Shown piece after piece: positions 9,410-18,453 of a stretch of 64,000 nt of DNA. The notes below the pieces were generated by a model. It searched no databases, was not told the DNA's origin, and was given only the letters and a program-made list of their open reading frames with translations. The translations under genes and the position numbers were made by a program. Source of the stretch: an uncultured bacterium (GTDB lineage Bacteria; Bacillota; Clostridia; Oscillospirales; Oscillospiraceae); contig CAMWRX010000001.1 of the NCBI GenBank assembly GCA_947176765.1, positions 1-64,000 of the forward strand, in the 5' to 3' direction. Each line of letters starts with the position of its first letter. Position 1 is the stretch's first letter.

Positions 9410-10921
9410 ATGGATACGGAAAATCGGCGGAAGAGGAAAAAAAGCCCGCCGATTACGCCCAAGCGGGAGGGAGACCCGGCGGAGGAACCCCAGATGGAAG
9501 CCCCCGCCAAGATTCGGCGCCGGGGACGGCTGCGCCGCCGCTGGCTGATGAACACCCTGGCCGTCACCCTGGTGGTGGTGGCCTTTGCGGTGAGCGCGTT
9601 CTCCATCGCCATGTACAGCTATTATACCTCTACCATCCTGGCTACGCTGGAGAGCAAAGCCCAGACCGCAGCCGGGATGTTCCGCAACTATACCGAAACC
9701 AACTATCTCGCCACCGCGCGGCAGTTTGTCAATCAGTTCGAGGAAAAGACCGTGATTGAGGTGCAGATCCTCAACGCCGACGGGCGGGTGAAGATCTCCT
9801 CTATGGTAGGCATCTCCGGCGCCAGCGTCAACAGCCCCGATACGACCTCCGCCATCAGCCTCAAGCGGGTGCGTACCTTTGAGGGAATCGACCCGGACAC
9901 CGGCGACAGCGTGATCTCCGCCTCGGCCCCGGTGATCTATAATGGCACGGTGGTGGGTGTGGTCCGCATGGTCACCTCTCTGCGGGAAGTGCAGAATCAG
10001 ATGATCCGCATAGTGGCGGTCACCTCCGCCATCGGGCTGTCTATCCTGATCGTCATGGGGATCATTGCCTCCTATTTCATCCGCTCCGTGCTGGATCCGG
10101 TGATCCGGGTGACGGAGACCGCCAAGCGCATCGCCGCGGGCAGCTACGGTGTGCAGATGGAAAAGCGGTCCGACGATGAGATGGGTGAGCTGGTGGACAG
10201 CATCAACGATATGTCCATGAAGATTGATCAGGCCGAGCGAACCCAGTCGGAGTTTATCTCCTCTGTCTCCCACGAGCTGCGTACCCCCTTGACCGCCATC
10301 AACGGCTGGGCTGAGACGCTGTATAGCGGCGAGGTCCGGGGGGCCGCCGACGTGAAGAAGGGGATGGGCATCATCGTGTCCGAGGCCCAGCGGCTGACCC
10401 GCATGGTGGAGGAGCTGCTGGAGTTCTCCCGGATGGAGACAGGGCGGTTTAATTTGTCTGTGGAGCCCATCGACATCCTGGCGGAACTGGAGGACGCGGT
10501 GTACACCTACCGGGAGTTCTTCCGCCGCAAGGGGCTGGAGCTGGACTACACCGAGTGTACGGAAGAGCTGCCCATCATCAGCGGCGACCCGGAGCGGCTG
10601 CGGCAGGTGTTCTGCAACCTACTGGACAACGCGGACAAGCACGGCGGCTCAGGAGGCCGGGTGGAGGTGTCCGTGGGCCGGGAGGAGGACGAGGTGGTCA
10701 TCCGCATCCGGGATCACGGCCCCGGCGTACCGGAGGACGAGCTGCCCTTTATCAAATATAAGTTCTACAAGGGCTCATCCAAGGCCCGGGGCTCCGGCAT
10801 CGGCCTGGCCGTGTGCGATGAGATCATCAACAGCCACAACGGCAGCCTGGACATCGGAAACGCCCCCGGCGGCGGATGTGTGGTTACCATCCGTCTGCCC
10901 ATCGGAGTGGAAAGCGTGTAG
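9410..10921 (+). CDS. Membrane sensor histidine kinase (HAMP-HisKA-HATPase)
   Basis: Two TM segments, HAMP, FISSVSHELRTPLTAINGWAETL H-box, NLLDNADKH N-box, GSGIGLAVCDEI. Confidence 0.93.
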   Translation: MDTENRRKRKKSPPITPKREGDPAEEPQMEAPAKIRRRGRLRRRWLMNTLAVTLVVVAFAVSAFSIAMYSYYTSTILATLESKAQTAAGMFRNYTETNYLATARQFVNQFEEKTVIEVQILNADGRVKISSMVGISGASVNSPDTTSAISLKRVRTFEGIDPDTGDSVISASAPVIYNGTVVGVVRMVTSLREVQNQMIRIVAVTSAIGLSILIVMGIIASYFIRSVLDPVIRVTETAKRIAAGSYGVQMEKRSDDEMGELVDSINDMSMKIDQAERTQSEFISSVSHELRTPLTAINGWAETLYSGEVRGAADVKKGMGIIVSEAQRLTRMVEELLEFSRMETGRFNLSVEPIDILAELEDAVYTYREFFRRKGLELDYTECTEELPIISGDPERLRQVFCNLLDNADKHGGSGGRVEVSVGREEDEVVIRIRDHGPGVPEDELPFIKYKFYKGSSKARGSGIGLAVCDEIINSHNGSLDIGNAPGGGCVVTIRLPIGVESV

Positions 10922-10957
10922 GGCCGGATCAAATATCGAACAAAAGTTCAAAAACTC

Positions 10958-10986
10958 TTGCGTTTTTCCGCCGCTTCTGATATACT
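10958..10986 (+). promoter_or_regulatory. Putative sigma-A promoter upstream of the DUF1385 gene
   Basis: TTGCGT-N17-TATACT. Confidence 0.6.
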
Positions 10987-11018
10987 GTGGAAAAGCGGCG
11001 GGACAGAGGAGACAGGAC

Positions 11019-11981
11019 ATGGCAAAACGAGATACAAATACCCCCTTTAAGACGAGCTGCGGCGGACAGGCGCTGATCGAGGGCATCCTCATGCAGGGCC
11101 CGGGGAAACGGGCTATGGTGGTGCGCGGGCCGGACGGCGGGCTGACCATTGAGGAGGAGGCCGCCAAGCCCCGGTCGGGGCTGGCCAAGCTGCCCTTCAT
11201 CCGGGGACTGTTCATCTTCGGCGGCTCCATGGTTCACGGCATGAAGGCGCTGATGCGCTCCGCCGAGCTGTCCGACGACGGCAGCATGGAGGAAGAGCTG
11301 ACGGGCCTGGATAAGTGGATCAGCGACCATTTTGAGGAGAAAAAAGCCATGAGCATTATCATCACCCTGGCGGCGGTGATTGGCATCGCCTTTTCCGTGG
11401 GACTGTTCATCCTGCTGCCCACCGCTCTGACAGGGCTGATCGGGCTGGCGTGGACGACCATGCCGCTGTGGGTGCGCTCGGTGATCGAGGGTGTGCTGAA
11501 GGTGGTCATCTTCATGACCTACCTCTATCTGTGTTCCAAAATGAAGGAGATCCACCGGGTATTCGAGTACCACGGAGCGGAGCATAAGACCATCTACTGC
11601 TATGAAAACGGCCTGGAGCTGACGGTGGAAAATGTCCGTAAACAGCCCCGGCATCACCCCCGGTGCGGCACCAGCTTCCTGTTCGTGGTCATCACGGTGT
11701 CCATTTTCCTGTCCATTGTGGTGTTCACCCCGCTGGAAATTGAGAATACCTTTTTGCGCATGGCGCTGCATCTGCTGATGCTGCCGGTCATCGTGGGGGT
11801 GACTTATGAGTTCAACCGCTTTGTGGGCGGCCACGACGGCCCGGTGTGCAGAGTCCTGCGGGGGCCCGGTATGTGGATGCAGAACTTCACCACCTTTGAG
11901 CCGGACGATTCCATGATTGAGGTGGGGATCGAGGCGCTGAAGCGGGTGCTGCCCGAGGAAAAGGGCACCGACAAGTGGTGA
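11019..11981 (+). CDS. DUF1385 (YqhQ-like) membrane protein
   Basis: TSCGGQALIEGILMQGPGKRAMVVRGPDG... and FEYHGAEHKTIYCYENG motifs; start reassigned to the ATG at 11019. Confidence 0.85.
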   Translation: MAKRDTNTPFKTSCGGQALIEGILMQGPGKRAMVVRGPDGGLTIEEEAAKPRSGLAKLPFIRGLFIFGGSMVHGMKALMRSAELSDDGSMEEELTGLDKWISDHFEEKKAMSIIITLAAVIGIAFSVGLFILLPTALTGLIGLAWTTMPLWVRSVIEGVLKVVIFMTYLYLCSKMKEIHRVFEYHGAEHKTIYCYENGLELTVENVRKQPRHHPRCGTSFLFVVITVSIFLSIVVFTPLEIENTFLRMALHLLMLPVIVGVTYEFNRFVGGHDGPVCRVLRGPGMWMQNFTTFEPDDSMIEVGIEALKRVLPEEKGTDKW

Positions 11982-12012
11982 GAAAAGACTGAAACAGAGA
12001 GGGTGAGAGCCC

Positions 12013-12900
12013 ATGCCCGCCACCTATAACGACCTATATCTGGACGCCCGGAAGGCCCTGAAGGGGACGGGGGTGGAACAGGCCCAGCTGGAGGCCCAGG
12101 AGCTGCTGTGCTTTGCCTCGGGCAAGAGCCGGGGGGAATTTCTCCGGGATCTGCCGCTATACGCCTCCGACGAGGTGGAGCGCCGCTTCCGGGGCCTGCT
12201 GGAGCGCCGCCTGAAAGGGGAGCCGGTGGCCTATCTCATCGGTGAGTGGGAATTCTACGGCCTGACTCTGGACGTCTGCCGGGATGTGCTCATCCCCCGG
12301 CCGGACACCGAGACGCTGGTGGAGCGGGGGATCCTGTTTGTCCGGGATCTGCCGGACGGGACGCGGGTGCTGGATCTGTGCGCCGGCAGCGGCTGCATCG
12401 GTCTTGCCATCGCGGATAACTGCCCCAACACCAGAGTGATTCTGGCGGAGTGGTGGTCGGACGCCCTGCGGGTGGCCCGGCAGAATATCCTGCGTTGCGG
12501 TCTTTCCCAGCAGGTTACCGCCGCCCAGGTGGACGCATTGGAATCTCCGCCCCGGCTGCTGCGGGATTTTGATTTGATCTTGTGTAATCCCCCCTATATC
12601 CCCACGTTGGAGGTGGGGCGGCTGGATCCGTCGGTTCGGGACTACGAACCCCGCATTGCCCTGGACGGCGGCGAGGACGGCTTGAAATTCTACCGGGCCG
12701 TCGCGAAAAAGTGGAAGTGCGCCCTGAAGCCCGGGGGAAAGCTGATTTTTGAAGTTGGCTACGACCAGGCCCCGGCGGTGCGGGCCATCATGGCGGAGCA
12801 GGGCTTCGCTGATATTCAGACCACCATGGATCCCGGTTTGCACTGGCGGGTGGTGGAAGGAAATACAGATTGGAGGGCCGACGATGAAAAAGTGGTATGA
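12013..12900 (+). CDS. prmC: Peptide chain release factor N5-glutamine methyltransferase
   Basis: VLDLCAGSGCIGLAIA SAM motif and CNPPYIP catalytic NPPY; follows the DUF1385 gene. Confidence 0.92.
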   Translation: MPATYNDLYLDARKALKGTGVEQAQLEAQELLCFASGKSRGEFLRDLPLYASDEVERRFRGLLERRLKGEPVAYLIGEWEFYGLTLDVCRDVLIPRPDTETLVERGILFVRDLPDGTRVLDLCAGSGCIGLAIADNCPNTRVILAEWWSDALRVARQNILRCGLSQQVTAAQVDALESPPRLLRDFDLILCNPPYIPTLEVGRLDPSVRDYEPRIALDGGEDGLKFYRAVAKKWKCALKPGGKLIFEVGYDQAPAVRAIMAEQGFADIQTTMDPGLHWRVVEGNTDWRADDEKVV

Positions 12901-13231
12901 CGAGGAATACGAATTTGAGGTCGAGGTAATCGGCTTCCTTCACGGCGACCACACGGAGCGGTACTGTCGGAATGGCGAGGAAATTGGGGACAAATACACC
13001 TGTACCTACGGCTGCCCCGTCAACCAGGACGGACACGGCATCTGCCCCAAGCTGATGATGGTCATGTTCCCGGTGATGGAGGCGGTCCGGAGCGGCGGCG
13101 ATTTGGAGAACATCGGCGGGGACAGCCCGAACAGCAAGGTGTTCGTATGCCCGGACGGCTGCGTCATGTTCCGGCTGACCGCAAAGAAGCTTGGAAACGA
13201 GAATTTTTTCAAGGGGAAGTTTTTTGACTAG
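12884..13231 (+). CDS. TIGR04076-like Cys-rich small protein
   Basis: MKKWYDEEYEFEVEVIGFLHGDHTERYCRNGEEIGDKYTCTYGCPVNQDGHGICPK...VCPDGCVMFRL; start overlaps the prmC stop. Confidence 0.5.
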   Translation: MKKWYDEEYEFEVEVIGFLHGDHTERYCRNGEEIGDKYTCTYGCPVNQDGHGICPKLMMVMFPVMEAVRSGGDLENIGGDSPNSKVFVCPDGCVMFRLTAKKLGNENFFKGKFFD

Positions 13232-13256
13232 CCTTTTTATAAAAAGGAGTACGAAC

Positions 13257-13691
13257 ATGGCTGTGGAGATCAAGAGCGAGCGCATATCCGCCGAAGAATA
13301 CATTGAATTCTTGAAAAGGACGGATTTGGGTTCGCAGTATCCGAAGGAGCGGTTTGAGGAGCGCATCCAAAAGCTGGTGCAAAACGCGTCTGTCAGCCTG
13401 ACCGCGCGGGACGCCGATGGAAAAATCATCGGGGTATGCTTTGGCATTACGGATTTTGCGTACTGGCTGTTTATCACTGATATTGGGGTTGACCGGGCCT
13501 GTACCGGGCAGGGCATTGGCAGGCTGCTGATGGAACAGGCCCACGAGGCCGCAGGTGGGAAAAAGGACATTGCCGTGTATTTATGTGCCAATACGAACGC
13601 CCTTCCGTTTTATGAAAAGCTCGGCATGGCCCGCGCGGACGATGTGATGGAATATAACCACATTGAATGGACGGGCTTTAAAGTGGAGTAA
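13257..13691 (+). CDS. GNAT family N-acetyltransferase
   Basis: ITDIGVDRACTGQGIGRLLMEQAHEAAG acetyl-CoA-binding motif; ATG at 13257 with AAGGAG upstream. Confidence 0.85.
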   Translation: MAVEIKSERISAEEYIEFLKRTDLGSQYPKERFEERIQKLVQNASVSLTARDADGKIIGVCFGITDFAYWLFITDIGVDRACTGQGIGRLLMEQAHEAAGGKKDIAVYLCANTNALPFYEKLGMARADDVMEYNHIEWTGFKVE

Positions 13692-13794
13692 ATATCGGAT
13701 TAAGTCCGGTTTATAGGACTGTAGAGAGAGTAATATATGGGACAGCAAGAGGCCGGCAGACTCCAAACGCGCCGGCGGGAAAGGATGATTGTAC

Positions 13795-14895
13795 ATGGCA
13801 GACAAGAAAAAGCAGGTGGAATCCGCAGCTCCCGCCGCGGACAAAAAGAAAGCGCTGGACACCGCCATCGCGCAGATCGAGAAGGACTTCGGCAAGGGCT
13901 CCATTATGCGCTTGGGGGAGAACACCCACATTGTGGTGGAGGCTATCCCCACGGGCTCGCTGTCCCTGGACATTGCGCTGGGCATCGGCGGTGTGCCCAA
14001 GGGGCGTATCATTGAGATTTATGGCCCCGAGTCCTCCGGTAAAACCACCCTGGCCCTGCACATCGTGGCCGAGGCCCAGAAGCGGGGGGGCGAGGTGGCT
14101 TTCATCGACGCCGAGCACGCCCTGGACCCCACCTACGCTCGGGCCCTGGGGGTGGACATCGACTCCATGCTGATTTCCCAGCCGGACACCGGCGAGCAGG
14201 GCCTTGAAATCTGCGAGGCCCTGGTGCGCTCCGGCGCCATCGACGTGGTGGTGGTGGACTCGGTGGCGGCGCTGACCCCCCGGGCGGAGATCGAGGGGGA
14301 CATGGGCGACAGCCATGTTGGCCTGTTGGCCCGGCTCATGAGCCAGGCCCTGCGCAAGCTGGCCGGATCCATCGCCAAAACCAACTGCATCGTCATCTTC
14401 ATCAACCAGCTGCGCGAAAAGGTGGGCGTTATCTACGGCAACCCAGAGGTGACCACCGGCGGCCGGGCGCTGAAGTTCTACTCCTCTGTGCGCATGGAAG
14501 TGCGCCGCATCGAGGCCATCAAAAACGGCAGCGAGATCATCGGCAACCGCACCCGGGCCAAGATCGTGAAGAACAAAGTGGCGCCCCCCTTCCGGGAGGC
14601 GGAGTTCGAGATCATGTACGGTGAGGGCATTTCCAAGCTGGGCGAGCTGGTGGATCTGGCCGTCAAGCTGGATATCGTGCAGAAGTCCGGCTCCTGGTTC
14701 TCTATGGGGGAGACCCGGGTGGGCCAGGGCAAGGACGCGGTGAAGAAGTATTTCCAGGACAACCCGGAGATTGCCGGGAAGGTGGAGGCGGAGGTGCGGG
14801 CCAACGCCTATAAGCTGATGAGTCCCCAGTCCCAGGTCGCCGCCCGTGCCGCGGGCCGCGCGGTGGACGTGTCCGCGGATGATTTTGAAGGCTAA
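13795..14895 (+). CDS. recA: Recombinase RecA
   Basis: [54 protein letters not shown]. Confidence 0.99.
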   Translation: MADKKKQVESAAPAADKKKALDTAIAQIEKDFGKGSIMRLGENTHIVVEAIPTGSLSLDIALGIGGVPKGRIIEIYGPESSGKTTLALHIVAEAQKRGGEVAFIDAEHALDPTYARALGVDIDSMLISQPDTGEQGLEICEALVRSGAIDVVVVDSVAALTPRAEIEGDMGDSHVGLLARLMSQALRKLAGSIAKTNCIVIFINQLREKVGVIYGNPEVTTGGRALKFYSSVRMEVRRIEAIKNGSEIIGNRTRAKIVKNKVAPPFREAEFEIMYGEGISKLGELVDLAVKLDIVQKSGSWFSMGETRVGQGKDAVKKYFQDNPEIAGKVEAEVRANAYKLMSPQSQVAARAAGRAVDVSADDFEG

Positions 14896-14910
14896 GGAAA
14901 GGGCGATAGG

Positions 14911-15246
14911 ATGGATACAGATTCTTTGAAATTAGAGTTGAAAAAGCGGTATATTTCTACTTATCAAGAGTGTAAAAAGTTTGGATATACGCCTACACGC
15001 TTTTTGAACATGGTTAGTAGCAGAGACGATATTATTATGGTTACCAGGCAGTTGATTTATAAAGATGGTGGAACGTTGGGTTTTGAAACGCTCCGCCAGA
15101 ATGGTCGGTTGGATTTATCGGTAGAGAGGATTATTTTAGAGGAAAAATTTCGTGATTTATTTATAAAAGAAGACCTGGTTACAGCATATAATCGTTTAGA
15201 AGAATATGGATATCCAGACTTGGATCAGATTGATAAACCGAAATGA
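14911..15246 (+). CDS. Hypothetical protein, AT-rich ORF between recA and recX
   Basis: Intact 111-aa ORF MDTDSLKLELKKRYISTYQECKKFGYTPTRFLNMV...; composition clearly more AT-rich than its neighbours. Confidence 0.75.
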   Translation: MDTDSLKLELKKRYISTYQECKKFGYTPTRFLNMVSSRDDIIMVTRQLIYKDGGTLGFETLRQNGRLDLSVERIILEEKFRDLFIKEDLVTAYNRLEEYGYPDLDQIDKPK

Positions 15247-15938
15247 AGATCGAAAAACTGGAGCCCTCCAAGCACAAAGAGGGCCGCTGGCTGGTGTGGC
15301 TGGATGATGCCTCCATCGTCCGTGTGGGCGAGGGGGACGTGGTGTCCCTGGGTCTTTACGCCGGGAAGGAGCTGTCCGACGAGGAGGGCGAAGCCCTTGC
15401 CGCCGCCGGGGAGCGTTCAAAACTCATGGAGCGGGCGGTGGGGCTGCTGTCCCTGCGGCCCATGTCCCGGCGGGAGCTGCTGGACAAGCTGTGCGCCCCG
15501 CCCCGGCAGAAAAAAGATAAGTACCCCTATGACAAGCTGGACGACGCCCCTGACCCGGAGCTTTTGCAGGCCCAAAAGGAGGCCGTCCGGGAGCGGGCCG
15601 AGGCGGTGGCTGACCGGCTCACCGAGCTGGGGTTGCTCAATGACGGGGAGTACGCCCGCATGGTGGTGCGCCACTACGCCGCCAAGGGCTACGGCCCCCG
15701 AAAGCTCCGGGACGAGCTGTACCGCCGGGGGGTTCCCCGTTCGTTCTGGGAGGACGCCATGGAGGAGCGGGAGCCGGACGACAGTCAGATTGACAAGTTG
15801 GCGAGGCAGAAGCTCCGCGGGACCGAGCCTACTCGGGAGAATTTGAAAAAAGTATCCGACTATCTGGCCCGCCGGGGCTATGGATGGGAGGAGATTTCCG
15901 CCGCCCTGGAGCGGCTCCGGGAGGAGGAATGGGAGTAA
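15243..15938 (+). CDS. recX: Regulatory protein RecX
   Basis: ERAVGLLSLRPMSRRELLDKL...LTELGLLNDGEYARMVVRHYAAKGYGPRKLRDELYRRGV. Confidence 0.92.
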   Translation: MKIEKLEPSKHKEGRWLVWLDDASIVRVGEGDVVSLGLYAGKELSDEEGEALAAAGERSKLMERAVGLLSLRPMSRRELLDKLCAPPRQKKDKYPYDKLDDAPDPELLQAQKEAVRERAEAVADRLTELGLLNDGEYARMVVRHYAAKGYGPRKLRDELYRRGVPRSFWEDAMEEREPDDSQIDKLARQKLRGTEPTRENLKKVSDYLARRGYGWEEISAALERLREEEWE

Positions 15939-17263
15939 TGGGTTATAAAGTGGCGTTCCAGTCCCTGGGCTGCGCCAAAAACCTGGTGAACACCGAGCAG
16001 ATGATGGCCCTGTGCCGGGACGCAGGCTTTACCGTCACCGGCGACCCGGAGGGGGCGGACGTGGCGGTGCTGAACACCTGCGGCTTCATTGAGTCGGCGA
16101 AGAGCGAGGCCATTGACAGCATTCTGGAGCTTGCCGCGCTGAAAAACGAGGGAAAGCTGAAAAAGCTGCTGGTGGCTGGCTGTCTGGCCCAGCGCTACCC
16201 GGATGATATCCGCGCCGAACTGCCCGAGGTGGACGGCCTTTTAGGCACCGGCAGCTACACCGACGTGGTGTCCGCCGTGGAGCAGCTCATGGCGGGGGAG
16301 AGGCCGGAGCAGTTCGGCGACATCCACCGCACCTATGAGGACGGGGAGCGCTGGGTGACCACGCCGCCCTACACCGCCTATCTGAAGATTGCGGAGGGGT
16401 GTTCCAACGGCTGCGCCTTCTGTGTCATCCCCCGTTTGAGGGGGAAATACCGAAGCCGTTCCCTGGAAGCCCTGCTCGCCGAGGCGGAAGGGCTGGCCCG
16501 CCGTGGGGTGAAGGAGCTGATCGTCATCGCCCAGGACATCACCCGGTACGGGCTTGATCTGGGGGATGGCACGACGCTTGCCAAGCTTCTGACCGAGCTG
16601 TGCAAGCTGGATTTCCACTGGATACGGCTCCACTACCTCTACCCGGAGGCGGTAACCGACGAGTTGATCCAGGTCATTGCCCGGGAAAAGAAGATTGTCC
16701 ACTATCTGGACATCCCCATCCAGCACGCCAATGACGGCATCTTGAAGGCCATGCGCCGCCGGAGCACAAAGGCGGAGATCGAAGCGCTGTTTGCCAAGCT
16801 TCGCGCCGCCATGCCCGACGTGGTCATCCGCACATCGCTGATCTGCGGTCTGCCCGGAGAGGGTGAGGCGGAGTTCGAGGAGCTGTGCGACTTCCTGCGG
16901 GAGCAGAAGCTCCAGCGGGCGGGGGTGTTCCAGTTCTCCCCAGAGGAGGGGACGCTGGCCGCCGCCATGGAAAATCAGGTGGATCCCGAGACAGCGGCCC
17001 GCCGGGTGGAGCTGGTGGTGGATCTCCAGTCCCGGATTATGGACGGGTACAACGAGGACCGGCTAGGCACGTGCATGGAGGTTCTCTGCGAGGGCTTTGA
17101 CGGGGAGGCAGGCTGCTATGCGGGCCGCACCTACGCCGACTCAGTGGACATTGATGGCCGGGTGCTGTTTACGGCGGCGGGCCTGATCCCGGCGGGGGAG
17201 TTTGTGTGGGTGCGCATCACCGGCGTGTCCGACGGCGACCTGACTGGGGAAATGGAGGGCTGA
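15938..17263 (+). CDS. rimO: Ribosomal protein S12 methylthiotransferase RimO
   Basis: MGYKVAFQSLGCAKNLVNTEQM..., radical-SAM CSNGCAFCVIPRLRGKYRSR; TAATG overlap with recX. Confidence 0.95.
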   Translation: MGYKVAFQSLGCAKNLVNTEQMMALCRDAGFTVTGDPEGADVAVLNTCGFIESAKSEAIDSILELAALKNEGKLKKLLVAGCLAQRYPDDIRAELPEVDGLLGTGSYTDVVSAVEQLMAGERPEQFGDIHRTYEDGERWVTTPPYTAYLKIAEGCSNGCAFCVIPRLRGKYRSRSLEALLAEAEGLARRGVKELIVIAQDITRYGLDLGDGTTLAKLLTELCKLDFHWIRLHYLYPEAVTDELIQVIAREKKIVHYLDIPIQHANDGILKAMRRRSTKAEIEALFAKLRAAMPDVVIRTSLICGLPGEGEAEFEELCDFLREQKLQRAGVFQFSPEEGTLAAAMENQVDPETAARRVELVVDLQSRIMDGYNEDRLGTCMEVLCEGFDGEAGCYAGRTYADSVDIDGRVLFTAAGLIPAGEFVWVRITGVSDGDLTGEMEG

Positions 17264-17272
17264 GCGTTGGAG

Positions 17273-17848
17273 ATGCTGTACCACGTCTCGCCCACGCCGG
17301 GGCTGACGGTGCTGAAGCCCAGCGTGACGAAATACTTCGGCAAGCCGAAGCAGGTGTGCCTGACGGCCAGCCTGCCCATGGCCCTGATGTACGGGATTCG
17401 ACACTTCGAGTACACCTACGGCTACACGAGGGATGGAAGGATCTATTATGAGGAGTACTTCCCCAATGCCTTGGAGGAGCTGTATCGGGGGAAGGCGGCT
17501 TCCCTTTACACCTGTTCCCGCAGGCCGGATATGGAGACGACCCAAATCCCCAATGAGTACGTCACCCCAAGTGGGGTGACCGTGGATGCGGAGCTGCCGA
17601 TTCCAGACGTCTGCGAGGCCCTGCTGGAGCAAGAGCGGCTGGGGGCGCTGAAAATCGTCCGCTGGAACGAGATGGATGAAGGGCGGCGGCGCTGGGTCGT
17701 CCGCGCCGAGGCGGACACCATCCGGGAGAATGGCCTGCTGGCCCGGCCCGATGACCCCTTTGCCCGTTATATGCAGGAGAAGTATCCGGAGAGCTGGGCA
17801 CTCGCCGCGGAGGGCCTCCCCGGCGAGTTGAAACATAACCAGTGCTGA
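17273..17848 (+). CDS. Hypothetical protein, possible ADP-ribosyltransferase-like fold
   Basis: MLYHVSPTPGLTVLKPSVTKYFGKPKQVCLTASLPMALMYG...; alternative TTG start at 17267. Confidence 0.7.
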   Translation: MLYHVSPTPGLTVLKPSVTKYFGKPKQVCLTASLPMALMYGIRHFEYTYGYTRDGRIYYEEYFPNALEELYRGKAASLYTCSRRPDMETTQIPNEYVTPSGVTVDAELPIPDVCEALLEQERLGALKIVRWNEMDEGRRRWVVRAEADTIRENGLLARPDDPFARYMQEKYPESWALAAEGLPGELKHNQC

Positions 17849-17866
17849 ACATGAAGGAGGAAAACC

Positions 17867-18403
17867 ATGAACTTACCTAACAAACTGACCATGATGCGTG
17901 TCATCCTCATCCCCGTGTACCTGGTGCTGTGGCACCTGGAATTTCCCGGCAACAACTACGCCGCCCTGGCCGTTTTCGTTGTGGCCAGCCTCACCGACTT
18001 TTTGGACGGCTATATCGCCCGAAAGAACAACCTGGTGACGGATTTCGGCAAGTTCATGGATCCCTTGGCGGATAAGATGCTGGTGCTCACCGCCATGACC
18101 TGCTTCTGCGCCATGGATCGCTTCCCGGACTGGGCGCTGGTCATTGTCATGGCCCGGGAGTTCGCCGTGTCCGGCCTGCGGCTGGTGGCGGTGGACAACG
18201 GCCGCGTGATTGCCGCCGGGTGGTCGGGCAAGGTCAAGACCTTCTCGACCATGGTTTGCCTGTGCCTGATGCACCTGACCATCCTGCCCATTCCCACCGA
18301 GGTGCTGGACTGGGTGTGCGTCATCGTCATTGCTGGCACCACCCTGTACTCCGGCGTGGAGTACTTTGTGAAGAACCGGGACGTACTCAACTGGAACAAG
18401 TGA
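17867..18403 (+). CDS. pgsA: CDP-diacylglycerol-glycerol-3-phosphate 3-phosphatidyltransferase
   Basis: MNLPNKLTMMRVILIPVYL..., DFLDGYIARKNNLVTDFGKFMDPLADKML CDP-alcohol phosphatidyltransferase motif. Confidence 0.96.
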   Translation: MNLPNKLTMMRVILIPVYLVLWHLEFPGNNYAALAVFVVASLTDFLDGYIARKNNLVTDFGKFMDPLADKMLVLTAMTCFCAMDRFPDWALVIVMAREFAVSGLRLVAVDNGRVIAAGWSGKVKTFSTMVCLCLMHLTILPIPTEVLDWVCVIVIAGTTLYSGVEYFVKNRDVLNWNK

Positions 18404-18420
18404 TTTGATTGGTCAAAAAG

Positions 18421-18452
18421 CTCCGGCCCGCACTATGCGCGGGCCGGACTTT
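18421..18452. terminator. Terminator between pgsA and pit
   Basis: TCCGGCCCGC-ACTAT-GCGCGGGCCGGA followed by CTTTTTT. Confidence 0.85.
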
Positions 18453-18453
18453 T

